Positions 7,557-15,434 of a stretch of DNA of 57,011 nucleotides are shown piece by piece. The stretch's first letter is position 1, and each line of letters begins with the position of its first letter. The DNA lies in contig JAQYLI010000005.1 of the NCBI GenBank assembly GCA_028720105.1, positions 1-57,011 on the forward strand, given 5' to 3'. Made by a program: the position numbers and the translations under genes. This DNA is from Oscillospiraceae bacterium (lineage in GTDB: Bacteria; Bacillota; Clostridia; Oscillospirales; Ruminococcaceae). The notes beneath the pieces were generated by a model. That model made no database searches. It worked only from the letters and a program-made list of their open reading frames with translations, and had not been told where the DNA came from.

Positions 7557-8147
7557 TCATTCCTCATATCCCGGAGCGGCGCTTCTGGGGAAATAGATAG
7601 GCTCGCCCGTATATTCGATCTCTACCTTGGGCCGCTGGTTTATGATAAACTCAACGGTTCCCGGAACAAACTCAAGCTGCGCGGTGGGGCTTGTGTTCCA
7701 GTCCATATTCAGCTGCTCTGCCTTGTAGTTTATGCTGAGCGTATTGCCCGACCAGCTTATATCGGGTCCCTCCTTGGGGAGAAACTCCATTATGGTCTCC
7801 ATTGTTCTGCTTGCCTTGGAGGCGGCAATGGAGGCGGGGGTGGCTTCAAAATTTCCCAGAGCGTTGCCCTCGTTTACGATGTTGGCTATTGCCTGATATG
7901 CCACCTTTATGCCCTTCTGAGCCTCGTCCTTTGCGAAGGTGTCGATGTTTTTATGACCGTAGCCCAGACTTTCCCTGGCGGCGGTGTTGTCGATATGCAC
8001 CTGAATGGGGTCTGCGGTTATCTGCATTCCTCCCGGACTTTTTGTTACCTGAACTGTGGGAGCGGGAGTGTCAAGCTTCAGCTCCGCACGGGTAACGTTT
8101 ATTTCCACATTTATTGGAATAGATGTGATATTAAGAAGCTGATCCAT
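7557..8147 (-). CDS. DUF6470 family protein (YviE-like)
   Basis: A 196-residue protein in the position of Bacillus yviE, between flgL and fliW. It has the family layout: N-terminal beta strands (PTVQVTKSPGGMQITADP), a helical middle with DTFAKDEAQKGIKVAYQAIANIVNEG, and a C-terminal segment with WNTSPTAQLEFVPGTVEFIINQRPKVEIEYTGEP shortened here to its pattern. Function is unknown; conservation inside the late flagellar operon argues for a role in filament or hook-junction assembly. Cytoplasmic, no signal peptide. Confidence 0.8.
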   Translation of the reverse strand: MDQLLNITSIPINVEINVTRAELKLDTPAPTVQVTKSPGGMQITADPIQVHIDNTAARESLGYGHKNIDTFAKDEAQKGIKVAYQAIANIVNEGNALGNFEATPASIAASKASRTMETIMEFLPKEGPDISWSGNTLSINYKAEQLNMDWNTSPTAQLEFVPGTVEFIINQRPKVEIEYTGEPIYFPRSAAPGYEE

Positions 8148-8171
8148 AACTTTGTCCTCCTTTGCTTAGTA

Positions 8172-9539
8172 TTATACAAAGTCAAAAATGCTCTTGGGGA
8201 TAATGCCCGAACCGAGAGAAAGGGAAGCGTTGTATGCCGCTTCGATGGACTTCATATTGGTGATCTCCTCTTCGATGTCCACGCCCTCGATGGTGTTCTG
8301 CTTTTCGGAGAGGTTAATGCGGTAGACCTCGTTTCGGTCGATATACATCTGCATATTGTTCTGCTTTACGCCTAAGGTGGTGATGGCGTCGAGAACCTTG
8401 GAGTTTGCTTCATCAAGCTTGTCGATATAGCGGTTTACGGACTCCACATTGCCCTTTCTGAGAGCGGCTGCTGCGTCGTAAACAAGCTGAATGAGGTTAA
8501 GTGAGTCGTTGTCCTTATCGGTGCCGCAGCCTGTTATCTCAGCGCCGTTAAGTCCCATATCAAGTGCAGTGGCAGGGTTAATGGTGCCGTTTTCGTCATA
8601 TTTAACGCCCAGACCTATATCCACATAAATGGGATTTGTTCCCGGGAAGCCGTCTGCTCTGCCGCTTTCGGAGGGGCAGTTTATGGTCTTGGTTTCGGCA
8701 AGCTTGCCTTCCTTATCGTAATACTTGATCTTGCCGCCGTTTACTGCGTTTTTCAGCTCATCGCCCATAAGGTTTATGGGGATATCGTTGAAGCAAACTA
8801 TTCTTTCGGTGGGGGCGGTACTGAAATCGGGGCTGCCGTTAACAGTGAATTTAACGGTGTCCGCTGCGTCCTTGTCGGGACTGCTGTAATAGGTGGTGCC
8901 CTCGAAATCGTTAAGGTCGGTTATCTCATTGCCGTCTGCGTCGTAATATTTATCAAAGGTATATGTATTTCCTGCGCTGTCGGTATAGCCGCCGTTTTCT
9001 GCAGGGGTGAGGGTCTCGCCGCCAAGCTCGGCGGTATCGTACTCGTTGCCGAATATCTTTACCGTGCCGTCGGGCATTTCCACCTCAACTCTGGAATAAA
9101 CGGTGAAGGGGGTCTTGTCGTTGCTTGCGGAGCCGAACATCTGCCTTGTGGCGAAATCGGTGTTCATATCCTGCACCATATGCTCCGCCTGCTGCTCAAG
9201 CTCAAGAGCGATGGTGTTAAGCTCGGTCTGGTTCATTGTGTCCTGAACGGAAACTATTTTTGTCTTTACATTAAGATAGGTCTTGTCTGCGATATCGTAA
9301 AGTGCGTCCTCCGCTGCGTAGAAAAAGTCCTTGGCGGTCTTGAGGTTTTCATCGTAGATATCAAGATTTTCAAGGGATTTTCTTACGTGGGCAGCCTTTG
9401 CCGCTGAGGAGGAGTCCTCGCTGGCACGATTGTATTTTCTCTGGGTGAGTATTTTGGTCTGGGATTTCAGATAGCTTGAAAGCAGACTGTTATAGCTGTT
9501 TAAAAACGCTCCGCTGAACGCATTGTTTGTAACTCTCAT
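8172..9539 (-). CDS. flgL: Hook-filament junction protein FlgL (HAP3)
   Basis: Flagellin-like secreted protein that joins the hook (via FlgK) to the filament. The N-terminus (MRVTNNAFSGAFLNSYNSL) and the C-terminal region (EEEITNMKSIEAAYNASLSLGSGI) carry the coiled flagellin-type ends. The 455-residue length exceeds the 300 of many Bacillota homologues because of a central insert (about residues 150-320) rich in Asp, Gly and Thr. It lies 22 bases after flgK and 24 before the DUF6470 gene. No signal peptide, as expected for type III flagellar export. Confidence 0.9.
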   Translation of the reverse strand: MRVTNNAFSGAFLNSYNSLLSSYLKSQTKILTQRKYNRASEDSSSAAKAAHVRKSLENLDIYDENLKTAKDFFYAAEDALYDIADKTYLNVKTKIVSVQDTMNQTELNTIALELEQQAEHMVQDMNTDFATRQMFGSASNDKTPFTVYSRVEVEMPDGTVKIFGNEYDTAELGGETLTPAENGGYTDSAGNTYTFDKYYDADGNEITDLNDFEGTTYYSSPDKDAADTVKFTVNGSPDFSTAPTERIVCFNDIPINLMGDELKNAVNGGKIKYYDKEGKLAETKTINCPSESGRADGFPGTNPIYVDIGLGVKYDENGTINPATALDMGLNGAEITGCGTDKDNDSLNLIQLVYDAAAALRKGNVESVNRYIDKLDEANSKVLDAITTLGVKQNNMQMYIDRNEVYRINLSEKQNTIEGVDIEEEITNMKSIEAAYNASLSLGSGIIPKSIFDFV

Positions 9540-9561
9540 TGGAAATCAGCTCCTTTTATTA

Positions 9562-11550
9562 TCAAAGTCCCACTTTTCCTGTGCCGTTTATAAGCTTGTC
9601 AAGGCACTCGTCAAGGGCGGATATCATTCGGGAAATGGCGTTGTACCATTTCTGATAGTTCATCATATTTACGCCCTCTTCGTCCATACTTACGCCCATT
9701 ACCTCGTCTCTTGCGTCGGAAACGCTTTTAAGCATAATGTTCGTGGAGTCAAAGCTTCCAAGCTCATATTCAAGGTCGCCGCCAACGGTCTGTCCGTAGT
9801 ACTGGATAAAGCCCTCAAAGGTGTATTCATCGGGCTCGTTTCCGAACTTGTACTTGCCCTCGAATGCGGAGAGGATCTTGTTTATGTAGGTGTTGTCAAG
9901 TTCATCGTAGTTATAATCAAGGTTGCCTTCTGCGTCAACAGCAGGGTGAACGCAGCGGAGGACGTTGTTTTTCCAGGACTCTGCCACCTTCATATCGGCA
10001 ATTGCTCCGTCTGTAAGAGAACCGTCCTCAAATTCAAACATTTTGAATTTGGTATTTTCTATAGCTTCTTTGCGGACATCTCCAAGAGTTTCGTTTACCG
10101 TATTGCTGATAGCTGTTTTATCCGCTTCTGTAAGCGCTGTTTCGTCTGTAATGCCCTTATCTGCCATATACTGAGCGGTTACGTCGGCTCTGAGTTTTTC
10201 CTCTGCCTTGTCTGCGGCAGCGGTCTGCAGTGTTATTGCTTCGGGAGAATTGTTGTATTCATCATACAGAGCATTGAAGGTCTTGACCATTGTATTGGCA
10301 AAGGCTCTCATTGTCTCCTGATAATATTTAATGCCGTTATAGTCATTTTCATCGCCCACTGCATAGCAGCCCTTGCCGTTGTACATATCGAAAAGACCGC
10401 TTATTGAGCCGCCTGTGAGGGTGTCTGTCTCTTCGGTTACGGTTATTGCATAGGAGGGAGCTGTCTTTAACTGCTCATCGGTCATATTGTTGGTGAAGAT
10501 GGGGCTGTAATCGTCGCCTGCTATGGCGATGATCTCCTTTTCAAGCTCGCAAGCCTGCTTTACCTTGCCATTGTAGATGTATGAGTTAAGAGTTTTTACC
10601 TTTTCTTCAAGCTCGGGGTTTGCCTTTATTGCATCAGTTATCTCACGTTCGCACTTTGTCCAGCCCTTGTCGGTGTTAAGGCTGCTTACGTGAAGCTCGG
10701 CAAAGTCGTTTCTTGCGTTCTGAACGTCAGAGAAGATAACGTCTGTTTTTGCATATGCGTCATTCTGAACGAGAGCAACATCTCCGAAAAATACGTCATA
10801 GCTGCCGTCAGCCTGCTGCTCAACGTTTATGTTCACATACTGTGCAAGTTCGTCGCAGAGCTTGTTGAAGCTGTCTTTAAGCTCCAGGGGACCGTACTCT
10901 ATTTCCGCCTGATAGCCGTCTCTTGTGGCGAAAACGTTGTCCATCTGAACGTAGGAGTCCTTTATCTGCTTGTTAAGGGAAGCCAGCTGCTTGAGGATAG
11001 TGTTTACTCTGTCGTTGGTGACGAGAATGTCCTCTCTGGTGGAAAGCTCCACGTCGTTAAGTCTAAGGTCAAAGTTCTTGAGGACGTTTACCACAGAGTC
11101 TGCGGCGTTCATAGCAACGGTGGAGAGGTCCTGTCTGTCTGCGCCTGTGGCGGAGAAGGACTGGAATGCTGCCTTTAAATTTCCGAAAATAGCGGAAAGA
11201 CCCGATTCTGCGTTCTCTACGTCATCAAGGATATCCTCGATATCCGCAAGGACGGTGGTCTTGGCGCCTGTATCGCAAAGCTCGGAGCTGTATCTTCTCA
11301 CCTTGGTATCAAGAAGCTTGTCTCTTATCTGGGTAACACCTACGGCGTCTGCGCCCTTTCCTGCAAGAGTAACCTGTGTGTTGTAGCCGAGACAGCCTGC
11401 GGTATTGGCTACGGATACGATATCGAGACGCTGTCTGGTGTAGCCCTCGGTCTTTATATTTGTGATGTTGTGTCCTGTTATATCAAGGCCCTTCTGTGCA
11501 AGCTGGAGACCGTCTCTCTGCACATAAAGTCCGAAAAATGATGAAGCCAT
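9562..11550 (-). CDS. flgK: Hook-associated protein FlgK (HAP1)
   Basis: First hook-filament junction protein, exported by the flagellar type III system. The start (MASSFFGLYVQRDGLQLAQKGLDITGHNI) with the following TEGYTRQR is the classic FlgK/FlgE rod-hook signature, and the C-terminus (GVNMMNYQKWYNAISRMISALDECLDKL) matches the FlgK end block. At 662 residues it is of normal-to-large size; the middle includes a helical, Ala/Glu/Lys-rich insertion near residues 440-500. Preceded by flgN, followed by flgL. Confidence 0.93.
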   Translation of the reverse strand: MASSFFGLYVQRDGLQLAQKGLDITGHNITNIKTEGYTRQRLDIVSVANTAGCLGYNTQVTLAGKGADAVGVTQIRDKLLDTKVRRYSSELCDTGAKTTVLADIEDILDDVENAESGLSAIFGNLKAAFQSFSATGADRQDLSTVAMNAADSVVNVLKNFDLRLNDVELSTREDILVTNDRVNTILKQLASLNKQIKDSYVQMDNVFATRDGYQAEIEYGPLELKDSFNKLCDELAQYVNINVEQQADGSYDVFFGDVALVQNDAYAKTDVIFSDVQNARNDFAELHVSSLNTDKGWTKCEREITDAIKANPELEEKVKTLNSYIYNGKVKQACELEKEIIAIAGDDYSPIFTNNMTDEQLKTAPSYAITVTEETDTLTGGSISGLFDMYNGKGCYAVGDENDYNGIKYYQETMRAFANTMVKTFNALYDEYNNSPEAITLQTAAADKAEEKLRADVTAQYMADKGITDETALTEADKTAISNTVNETLGDVRKEAIENTKFKMFEFEDGSLTDGAIADMKVAESWKNNVLRCVHPAVDAEGNLDYNYDELDNTYINKILSAFEGKYKFGNEPDEYTFEGFIQYYGQTVGGDLEYELGSFDSTNIMLKSVSDARDEVMGVSMDEEGVNMMNYQKWYNAISRMISALDECLDKLINGTGKVGL

Positions 11551-11568
11551 TATTATTTCTTCCTTTCA

Positions 11569-12018
11569 TCAAGCGTTTGTAAGTATGGTGGAACCTGCGG
11601 CGCTTTCTTTTTTTACAGCGCCCCTGCCGTTGTATGTATCAAGCTCGCCGACGGTGCTGCGGATCTTTTTCAGCCTTTCGGATACGATGATGTTGGCGGT
11701 GTCATTTATTTCCTTGATCTTATATATCATCTCGGAAAGGGAAACGCGCTGTCCGTCGAGACGGGCTTTATATTCCTCGGGAGCCTCGCTTACTATCTGC
11801 TCAAAGGTTTTTGTGCTGTTTTCACCCAGAAGTGCAAGCCGCTGCTTTTCAAGGGAATTGCTTTTCATAATAAACGCCTGCTCTGTTGACAGGGAAGCGG
11901 AAAGCTCTTCGATATTGCCCTTGTTCAGCATATCCATCTTGGAATATTCAAATTTAAGAAAGCTTCTGAAATGAGCGTTGTACTCATCGAAGAATGTTAT
12001 GAGCGCATTGTAATCCAT
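11569..12018 (-). CDS. flgN: FlgN family flagellar chaperone
   Basis: A 149-residue helical protein (motifs such as ALLGENSTKTFEQIV and LRSKI-like end LKKIRSTVGELDTYNG) between flgM and flgK. FlgN proteins chaperone FlgK and FlgL to the export gate; both client genes follow directly. The FlgN C-terminal client-binding helix ends near a Tyr-Asn-Gly turn as in other members. Assignment rests on length, helix content and the conserved gene order flgM-flgN-flgK-flgL. Confidence 0.85.
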   Translation of the reverse strand: MDYNALITFFDEYNAHFRSFLKFEYSKMDMLNKGNIEELSASLSTEQAFIMKSNSLEKQRLALLGENSTKTFEQIVSEAPEEYKARLDGQRVSLSEMIYKIKEINDTANIIVSERLKKIRSTVGELDTYNGRGAVKKESAAGSTILTNA

Positions 12019-12055
12019 AAGAGTTCATTCCTTTCACGAGGAAACTTGTCATACT

Positions 12056-12346
12056 TTACAGACCGAGGATAGAGTCGGCTATATCCTCAGAGGATACATT
12101 GTAGCTGCCGTCCGCTATCTTTGCGGAAAGCTCGGCAAGTCTTTCAGCTGATGCAGAGCTGTCTGCGGCTGCCTTTGCGGCGATTTTCAGAGTGTCCGAG
12201 AAGCTTGCTCTTGCCGATGCGGAAAATTCTGCCTTGTCGGTATTTCTTCCCTTGCCCTTCTGAGTTTTTCCGGTCAGGGGTCTTGAAGCGGATTCGCTTG
12301 CGTATCTGTATGCATTGATCGCTGATGTGTAATTCTTTATTTCCAT
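12056..12346 (-). CDS. flgM: Anti-sigma-28 factor FlgM
   Basis: Binds and inhibits sigma-28 (sigma-D) until the hook is complete. The 96-residue product starts MEIKNYTSAINAYRYASE and has the C-terminal FlgM block with DTLKIAAKAAADSSASAERLA followed by LSAKIADGSYNV and the final DIADSIL. I chose the ATG at 12346 because GGCGGAG lies eight bases upstream; longer frames upstream have no ribosome site. First gene of the late flagellar operon, behind a sigma-28-type promoter, which gives a feedback loop. Confidence 0.92.
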   Translation of the reverse strand: MEIKNYTSAINAYRYASESASRPLTGKTQKGKGRNTDKAEFSASARASFSDTLKIAAKAAADSSASAERLAELSAKIADGSYNVSSEDIADSILGL

Positions 12347-12399
12347 AAGATCTCCGCCTTTCTTTGAATTTACATAGTTATCCCAATGCTCTACTATAT

Positions 12400-12426
12400 A
12401 TATCGGCAGAAAACTTATAAAAATTA
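12400..12426 (-). promoter_or_regulatory. Sigma-28 (sigma-D) type flagellar promoter
   Basis: Minus strand: TAAT (12426-12423), 15-base spacer, GCCGATAT (12407-12400). The -10 is an exact match and the -35 a 3-of-4 match to the TAAA-N15-GCCGATAT consensus. It is 54 bases before the flgM start and would drive flgM through fliS. Confidence 0.75.
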
Positions 12427-12505
12427 AGTGATTTTGGAAATTTTTTTGTATAAACAAAATTATTTTTATACTTTCAGTATATTATAGCGCCTATTTACAT
12501 AAAGT

Positions 12506-12530
12506 AAAAGGCGAAGCACAATGCTCCGCC
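12506..12530 (-). terminator. Terminator of the chemotaxis operon
   Basis: Minus strand: stem GGCGGAGCA / TGCTTCGCC (one G-U pair) with loop TTG, followed by TTTTA, immediately after the second cheW stop. It separates the chemotaxis operon from flgM. Confidence 0.75.
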
Positions 12531-12538
12531 GTTAAACC

Positions 12539-13015
12539 TTATTGAACGCCGTCCATATAGTCGCCGATAGCTTCTATCATTGATTCGGTAAGCATCAGCT
12601 CAGGCTTGATTATCATAATTATCTTTCCTTCAGCCTTGTAAACACCATTTATATAATTGCTGGTGGAGCCTGATATGGAAGGCGGAGGGGATATCTCGCT
12701 TGTGTCGAAATCCACCACGGCGCATACCGTATCGACAATAAATCCCAGATATTCGGATTTTGCGCTGCCCTTTGATTCGGTAACGATGACGCATATCTTG
12801 TCCGTGACCTCCATGGGGGGCTGATGGAAGCGCACCCTCATATCAATAATGGGGACGATATCCCCTCTGAGATTTATTACGCCCTTGCCGTACTCGGGAA
12901 ATTCGGGAACGGGGGAAATGCTTCCGCAGCCGTTTAATATTTCCTTTACACAGCTTATTTCAATTGCGAAGGTCTGCCCCGACAGCTCGAAGGTCAGGTA
13001 TTTTTCTTCCTCCAC
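12539..13015 (-). CDS. cheW: CheW-like chemotaxis coupling protein (second copy)
   Basis: A 158-residue single CheW domain: TFAIEISCVKEIL, the conserved GKGVINLRGDIVPIIDMR and GFIVDTVCAVVDF. CheW links receptors to CheA under the membrane. The start is GTG at 13015, supported by AAAGGAG nine bases upstream. It begins five bases after cheB and closes the operon before the terminator. It differs from the other cheW copy at 14948, so the two could serve different receptor arrays or act as a phosphate-independent adaptor (CheV lacks here: no receiver domain). Confidence 0.9.
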   Translation of the reverse strand: MEEEKYLTFELSGQTFAIEISCVKEILNGCGSISPVPEFPEYGKGVINLRGDIVPIIDMRVRFHQPPMEVTDKICVIVTESKGSAKSEYLGFIVDTVCAVVDFDTSEISPPPSISGSTSNYINGVYKAEGKIIMIIKPELMLTESMIEAIGDYMDGVQ

Positions 13016-13020
13016 AAGAC

Positions 13021-14067
13021 TCAGCTCCTTTCGGGATAGTTCATTTTCTTTTTAAGCAGGCTGCTTATCTCCTCAAGGGGGACCTCCTCGCAGACTGCGC
13101 CCAATTTATAAGCTTCCATAGGCATACCGTAGACCACGCAGGTCTCCTTGTTCTGACCTATGGTATATCCTCCTGCCTGACGGATAAGCAGAAGTCCCTT
13201 TGCACCGTCTGCGCCCATTCCCGTAAGGATAGCGGCAGCCGCAGCCTTTCCTGCGCATTTTGCCACGCTTGTGAACATAACGTCCACCGAGGGACAGTGC
13301 CCCGAGACCTTTTCGCCTTCCTTGCTGGATATGTAATATCCCTTTGAGTCCTTGTGAAGCTCCATATGGAAGCCTCCTGCGGCGATAACGCACATACCCT
13401 TTTTCAGTCTCATTCCGTCCGACGCTTCAAAAACAGCCAGACCTGAGCTGCGGTTAAGGCGCTCGGCGTACATTTTTGTAAACACGGGGGGCATATGCTG
13501 GGTGATTATAACAGGAGGGCAATCCTCGGGAAGCCCGAGTATAACCTTTTCAAGTGCGTCCGTGCCGCCTGTGGAGGCGCCGAGAGCGACTATCTCCACG
13601 CCGCCCTTGTTATACTCCGGGGACTTGAAGGGTTTTTCCGAAGCAGTGCCGCTTCTGGGCAGCTCGGCGTGGAATGAGGAGGAGTTTCTTGTGCATATTT
13701 TTGTAATATCCGAAGCAACTTCACGGATAAAGCCGTTTACCTTTACAGGGTCGGCAACATCGGGCTTTACGCGGAATGAAGCCGCTCCTGCCTTTACAGC
13801 CTCATCTGCCTTGTCATCGCGTGAGGATATCATAATAACGGGCAAAGGATACTGGGGGAGAAGTCTTTTTAAGAATTTTACACCGTCCATACGAGGCATT
13901 TCGATATCCAGAGTCATAATATCCGGCTCCAGTTCAAGGATCTTGTCCCTTGCCTCGTAGGGATCTGCGGCAGTTCCGACAATTTTAATGCCGTTAAATT
14001 CGGAAAGCCTTTTTTTCAGCAGCTCTGAGAAAACCAGAGAGTCGTCTACTATGAGAACCTTGATCAT
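13021..14067 (-). CDS. cheB: Chemotaxis protein-glutamate methylesterase/deamidase CheB
   Basis: Demethylates and deamidates chemoreceptors during adaptation. The 348-residue protein has an N-terminal receiver domain (MIKVLIVDDS; phospho-acceptor Asp in LDIEMPRMDG; conserved Ser and Lys regions) and a C-terminal methylesterase domain with the catalytic Ser (GASTGG), His (TQHMP) and Asp (GMGADGA). Full length, all catalytic residues present. Its ATG at 14067 has only a distant GAGG. It follows cheR by 31 bases. Confidence 0.95.
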   Translation of the reverse strand: MIKVLIVDDSLVFSELLKKRLSEFNGIKIVGTAADPYEARDKILELEPDIMTLDIEMPRMDGVKFLKRLLPQYPLPVIMISSRDDKADEAVKAGAASFRVKPDVADPVKVNGFIREVASDITKICTRNSSSFHAELPRSGTASEKPFKSPEYNKGGVEIVALGASTGGTDALEKVILGLPEDCPPVIITQHMPPVFTKMYAERLNRSSGLAVFEASDGMRLKKGMCVIAAGGFHMELHKDSKGYYISSKEGEKVSGHCPSVDVMFTSVAKCAGKAAAAAILTGMGADGAKGLLLIRQAGGYTIGQNKETCVVYGMPMEAYKLGAVCEEVPLEEISSLLKKKMNYPERS

Positions 14068-14098
14068 CGCTTTGATATACCTCGCTGCCTGTCAAAAT

Positions 14099-14908
14099 TT
14101 ATTTTTCCCGTCTGTAGATTGCGGGTTTTATGTAAGAATATCTTGTGTCTCTCGAAACGTTTTCGGCGTGTCCTATGAAAAGGTAGCCGCCTTTTTTGGT
14201 AACGTCGTAAAAGCGCTCAATAAGGGCGTTTTTTGTCTCGGCGTCGAAATATATCATCACATTGCGGCAGCTTATGAGATCGAAAGGTTTCTTACAGACG
14301 ATGGGGTCCATAAGGTTGAACTTTTTGAAAACGACCTCGTTTCTTATCCTTTCAATGACCTGATAATTTTCGCTGTCAATGCGCTGAAAGTATTTATCCA
14401 CCCACTTTGACGGCAGACCCTCCAGCATATCCTTTGAGTAAACGCCTGCCTTTGCGGTGCGCAGAACGTCGGTGTCAAGGTCGGTGGCAAGGATAGTTGT
14501 GTCCCAGCCCGACTTCCGTCCGCCAAAGTATTCGTCAATTGTCATAGCAATGGTGTACGGCTCCTGACCTGTGGAGGAGGCGGCGCACCATATACGTGCG
14601 TCCTTGTCTCTTACGGAGGACTCGATATAGGGCAGAACGGTGCTTTCGAGGAATTTGAAATGCTCAGGCTCACGCATAAAGAATGTGTGGTTTGTGGTGA
14701 GCTTGTTCACCAGGCGGATAGTTTCCTTTCCGCTGCTGTCGCTGAGGGCGTAATTGATGTAGTCGGTAAAGTTGTCGAAGCCGCTGGAGGAAACTATTCC
14801 CGTAAGCCGACCTTCAATAAGCACGCGCTTTTTCTCAAGATTTATTCCGTAGTTTGTTTTTATGAATTCTACAAGGCGAAGAAAATCATTATCTGTAAGC
14901 TTCAGCAT
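14099..14908 (-). CDS. cheR: Chemotaxis protein methyltransferase CheR
   Basis: Methylates receptor glutamates using SAM; antagonist of CheB. The 269-residue protein has the N-terminal helical CheR domain (YGINLEKKRVLIEGRL), the methyltransferase core motif WCAASSTGQEPYTIAM, IL-ATDLD for SAM ribose contact, and FDLISCRNVMIYFD. Normal length. It sits between cheW and cheB in the chemotaxis operon, with AAAGGACAGGG upstream of the ATG. Confidence 0.95.
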   Translation of the reverse strand: MLKLTDNDFLRLVEFIKTNYGINLEKKRVLIEGRLTGIVSSSGFDNFTDYINYALSDSSGKETIRLVNKLTTNHTFFMREPEHFKFLESTVLPYIESSVRDKDARIWCAASSTGQEPYTIAMTIDEYFGGRKSGWDTTILATDLDTDVLRTAKAGVYSKDMLEGLPSKWVDKYFQRIDSENYQVIERIRNEVVFKKFNLMDPIVCKKPFDLISCRNVMIYFDAETKNALIERFYDVTKKGGYLFIGHAENVSRDTRYSYIKPAIYRREK

Positions 14909-14947
14909 TGTTTCTTATACCCTGTCCTTTCCAACCGAAAAAGGGTA

Positions 14948-15415
14948 TCACTGCTCCATAACGAGCTTTTCGCAGTTAAGGAGAAGCTTAATTCCCTCGG
15001 AATTCTCGATAATATTTTTGATATAGTGATTAGCATTGACATTTTTGTTTGCAGGAGTAGCGCAGATCTCCTCGGGCTTTGCCTGAGCGACCTCTCTTAC
15101 CCTGTCAACGATAATGCCTGCCTGATTGCTTCCGTCAAACTCGAGAACGATGATGCAGGTGCGCTCATCGTAGGGTATCTCCTCCTTGCCGAAGCGCTTT
15201 CTAACGCTGATAATGGGCACGGTCTTGCCGCGGAGATTTATGATGCCCTTGATGTAATCGGGAACCTTGGGAACAACGGTTATCTGCTCAATGCCGATTA
15301 TCTCGTTTATGTATTTTATCTCAATTCCGTAAACCACATCGTCGATGGTGAAGAGAAGCACCTCGCCGCCTGCGGAGCCGAAATCCTTGTTATCTTCCTT
15401 GGTGAAATTGCTCAT
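14948..15415 (-). CDS. cheW: CheW chemotaxis coupling protein
   Basis: Scaffold that couples chemoreceptors to CheA. The 155-residue product has the CheW signatures VVYGIEIKYINEIIG, YIKGIINLRGKTVPIISVR and GIIVDRVREVAQ. It follows cheA by 19 bases, the expected partner position. This is the more canonical of the two cheW copies in the operon. Confidence 0.94.
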   Translation of the reverse strand: MSNFTKEDNKDFGSAGGEVLLFTIDDVVYGIEIKYINEIIGIEQITVVPKVPDYIKGIINLRGKTVPIISVRKRFGKEEIPYDERTCIIVLEFDGSNQAGIIVDRVREVAQAKPEEICATPANKNVNANHYIKNIIENSEGIKLLLNCEKLVMEQ

Positions 15416-15434
15416 TGCTTAAACCTCCCCGAAC

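Noticed and set aside
9523-10407. 294-codon plus-strand frame over flgL/flgK
   Set aside because: Antisense shadow of flgK, rich in Cys/Val/Phe without domain pattern or upstream signals.
12539-13015. CheV rather than CheW
   Set aside because: The protein ends after the CheW domain at 158 residues and has no receiver domain.
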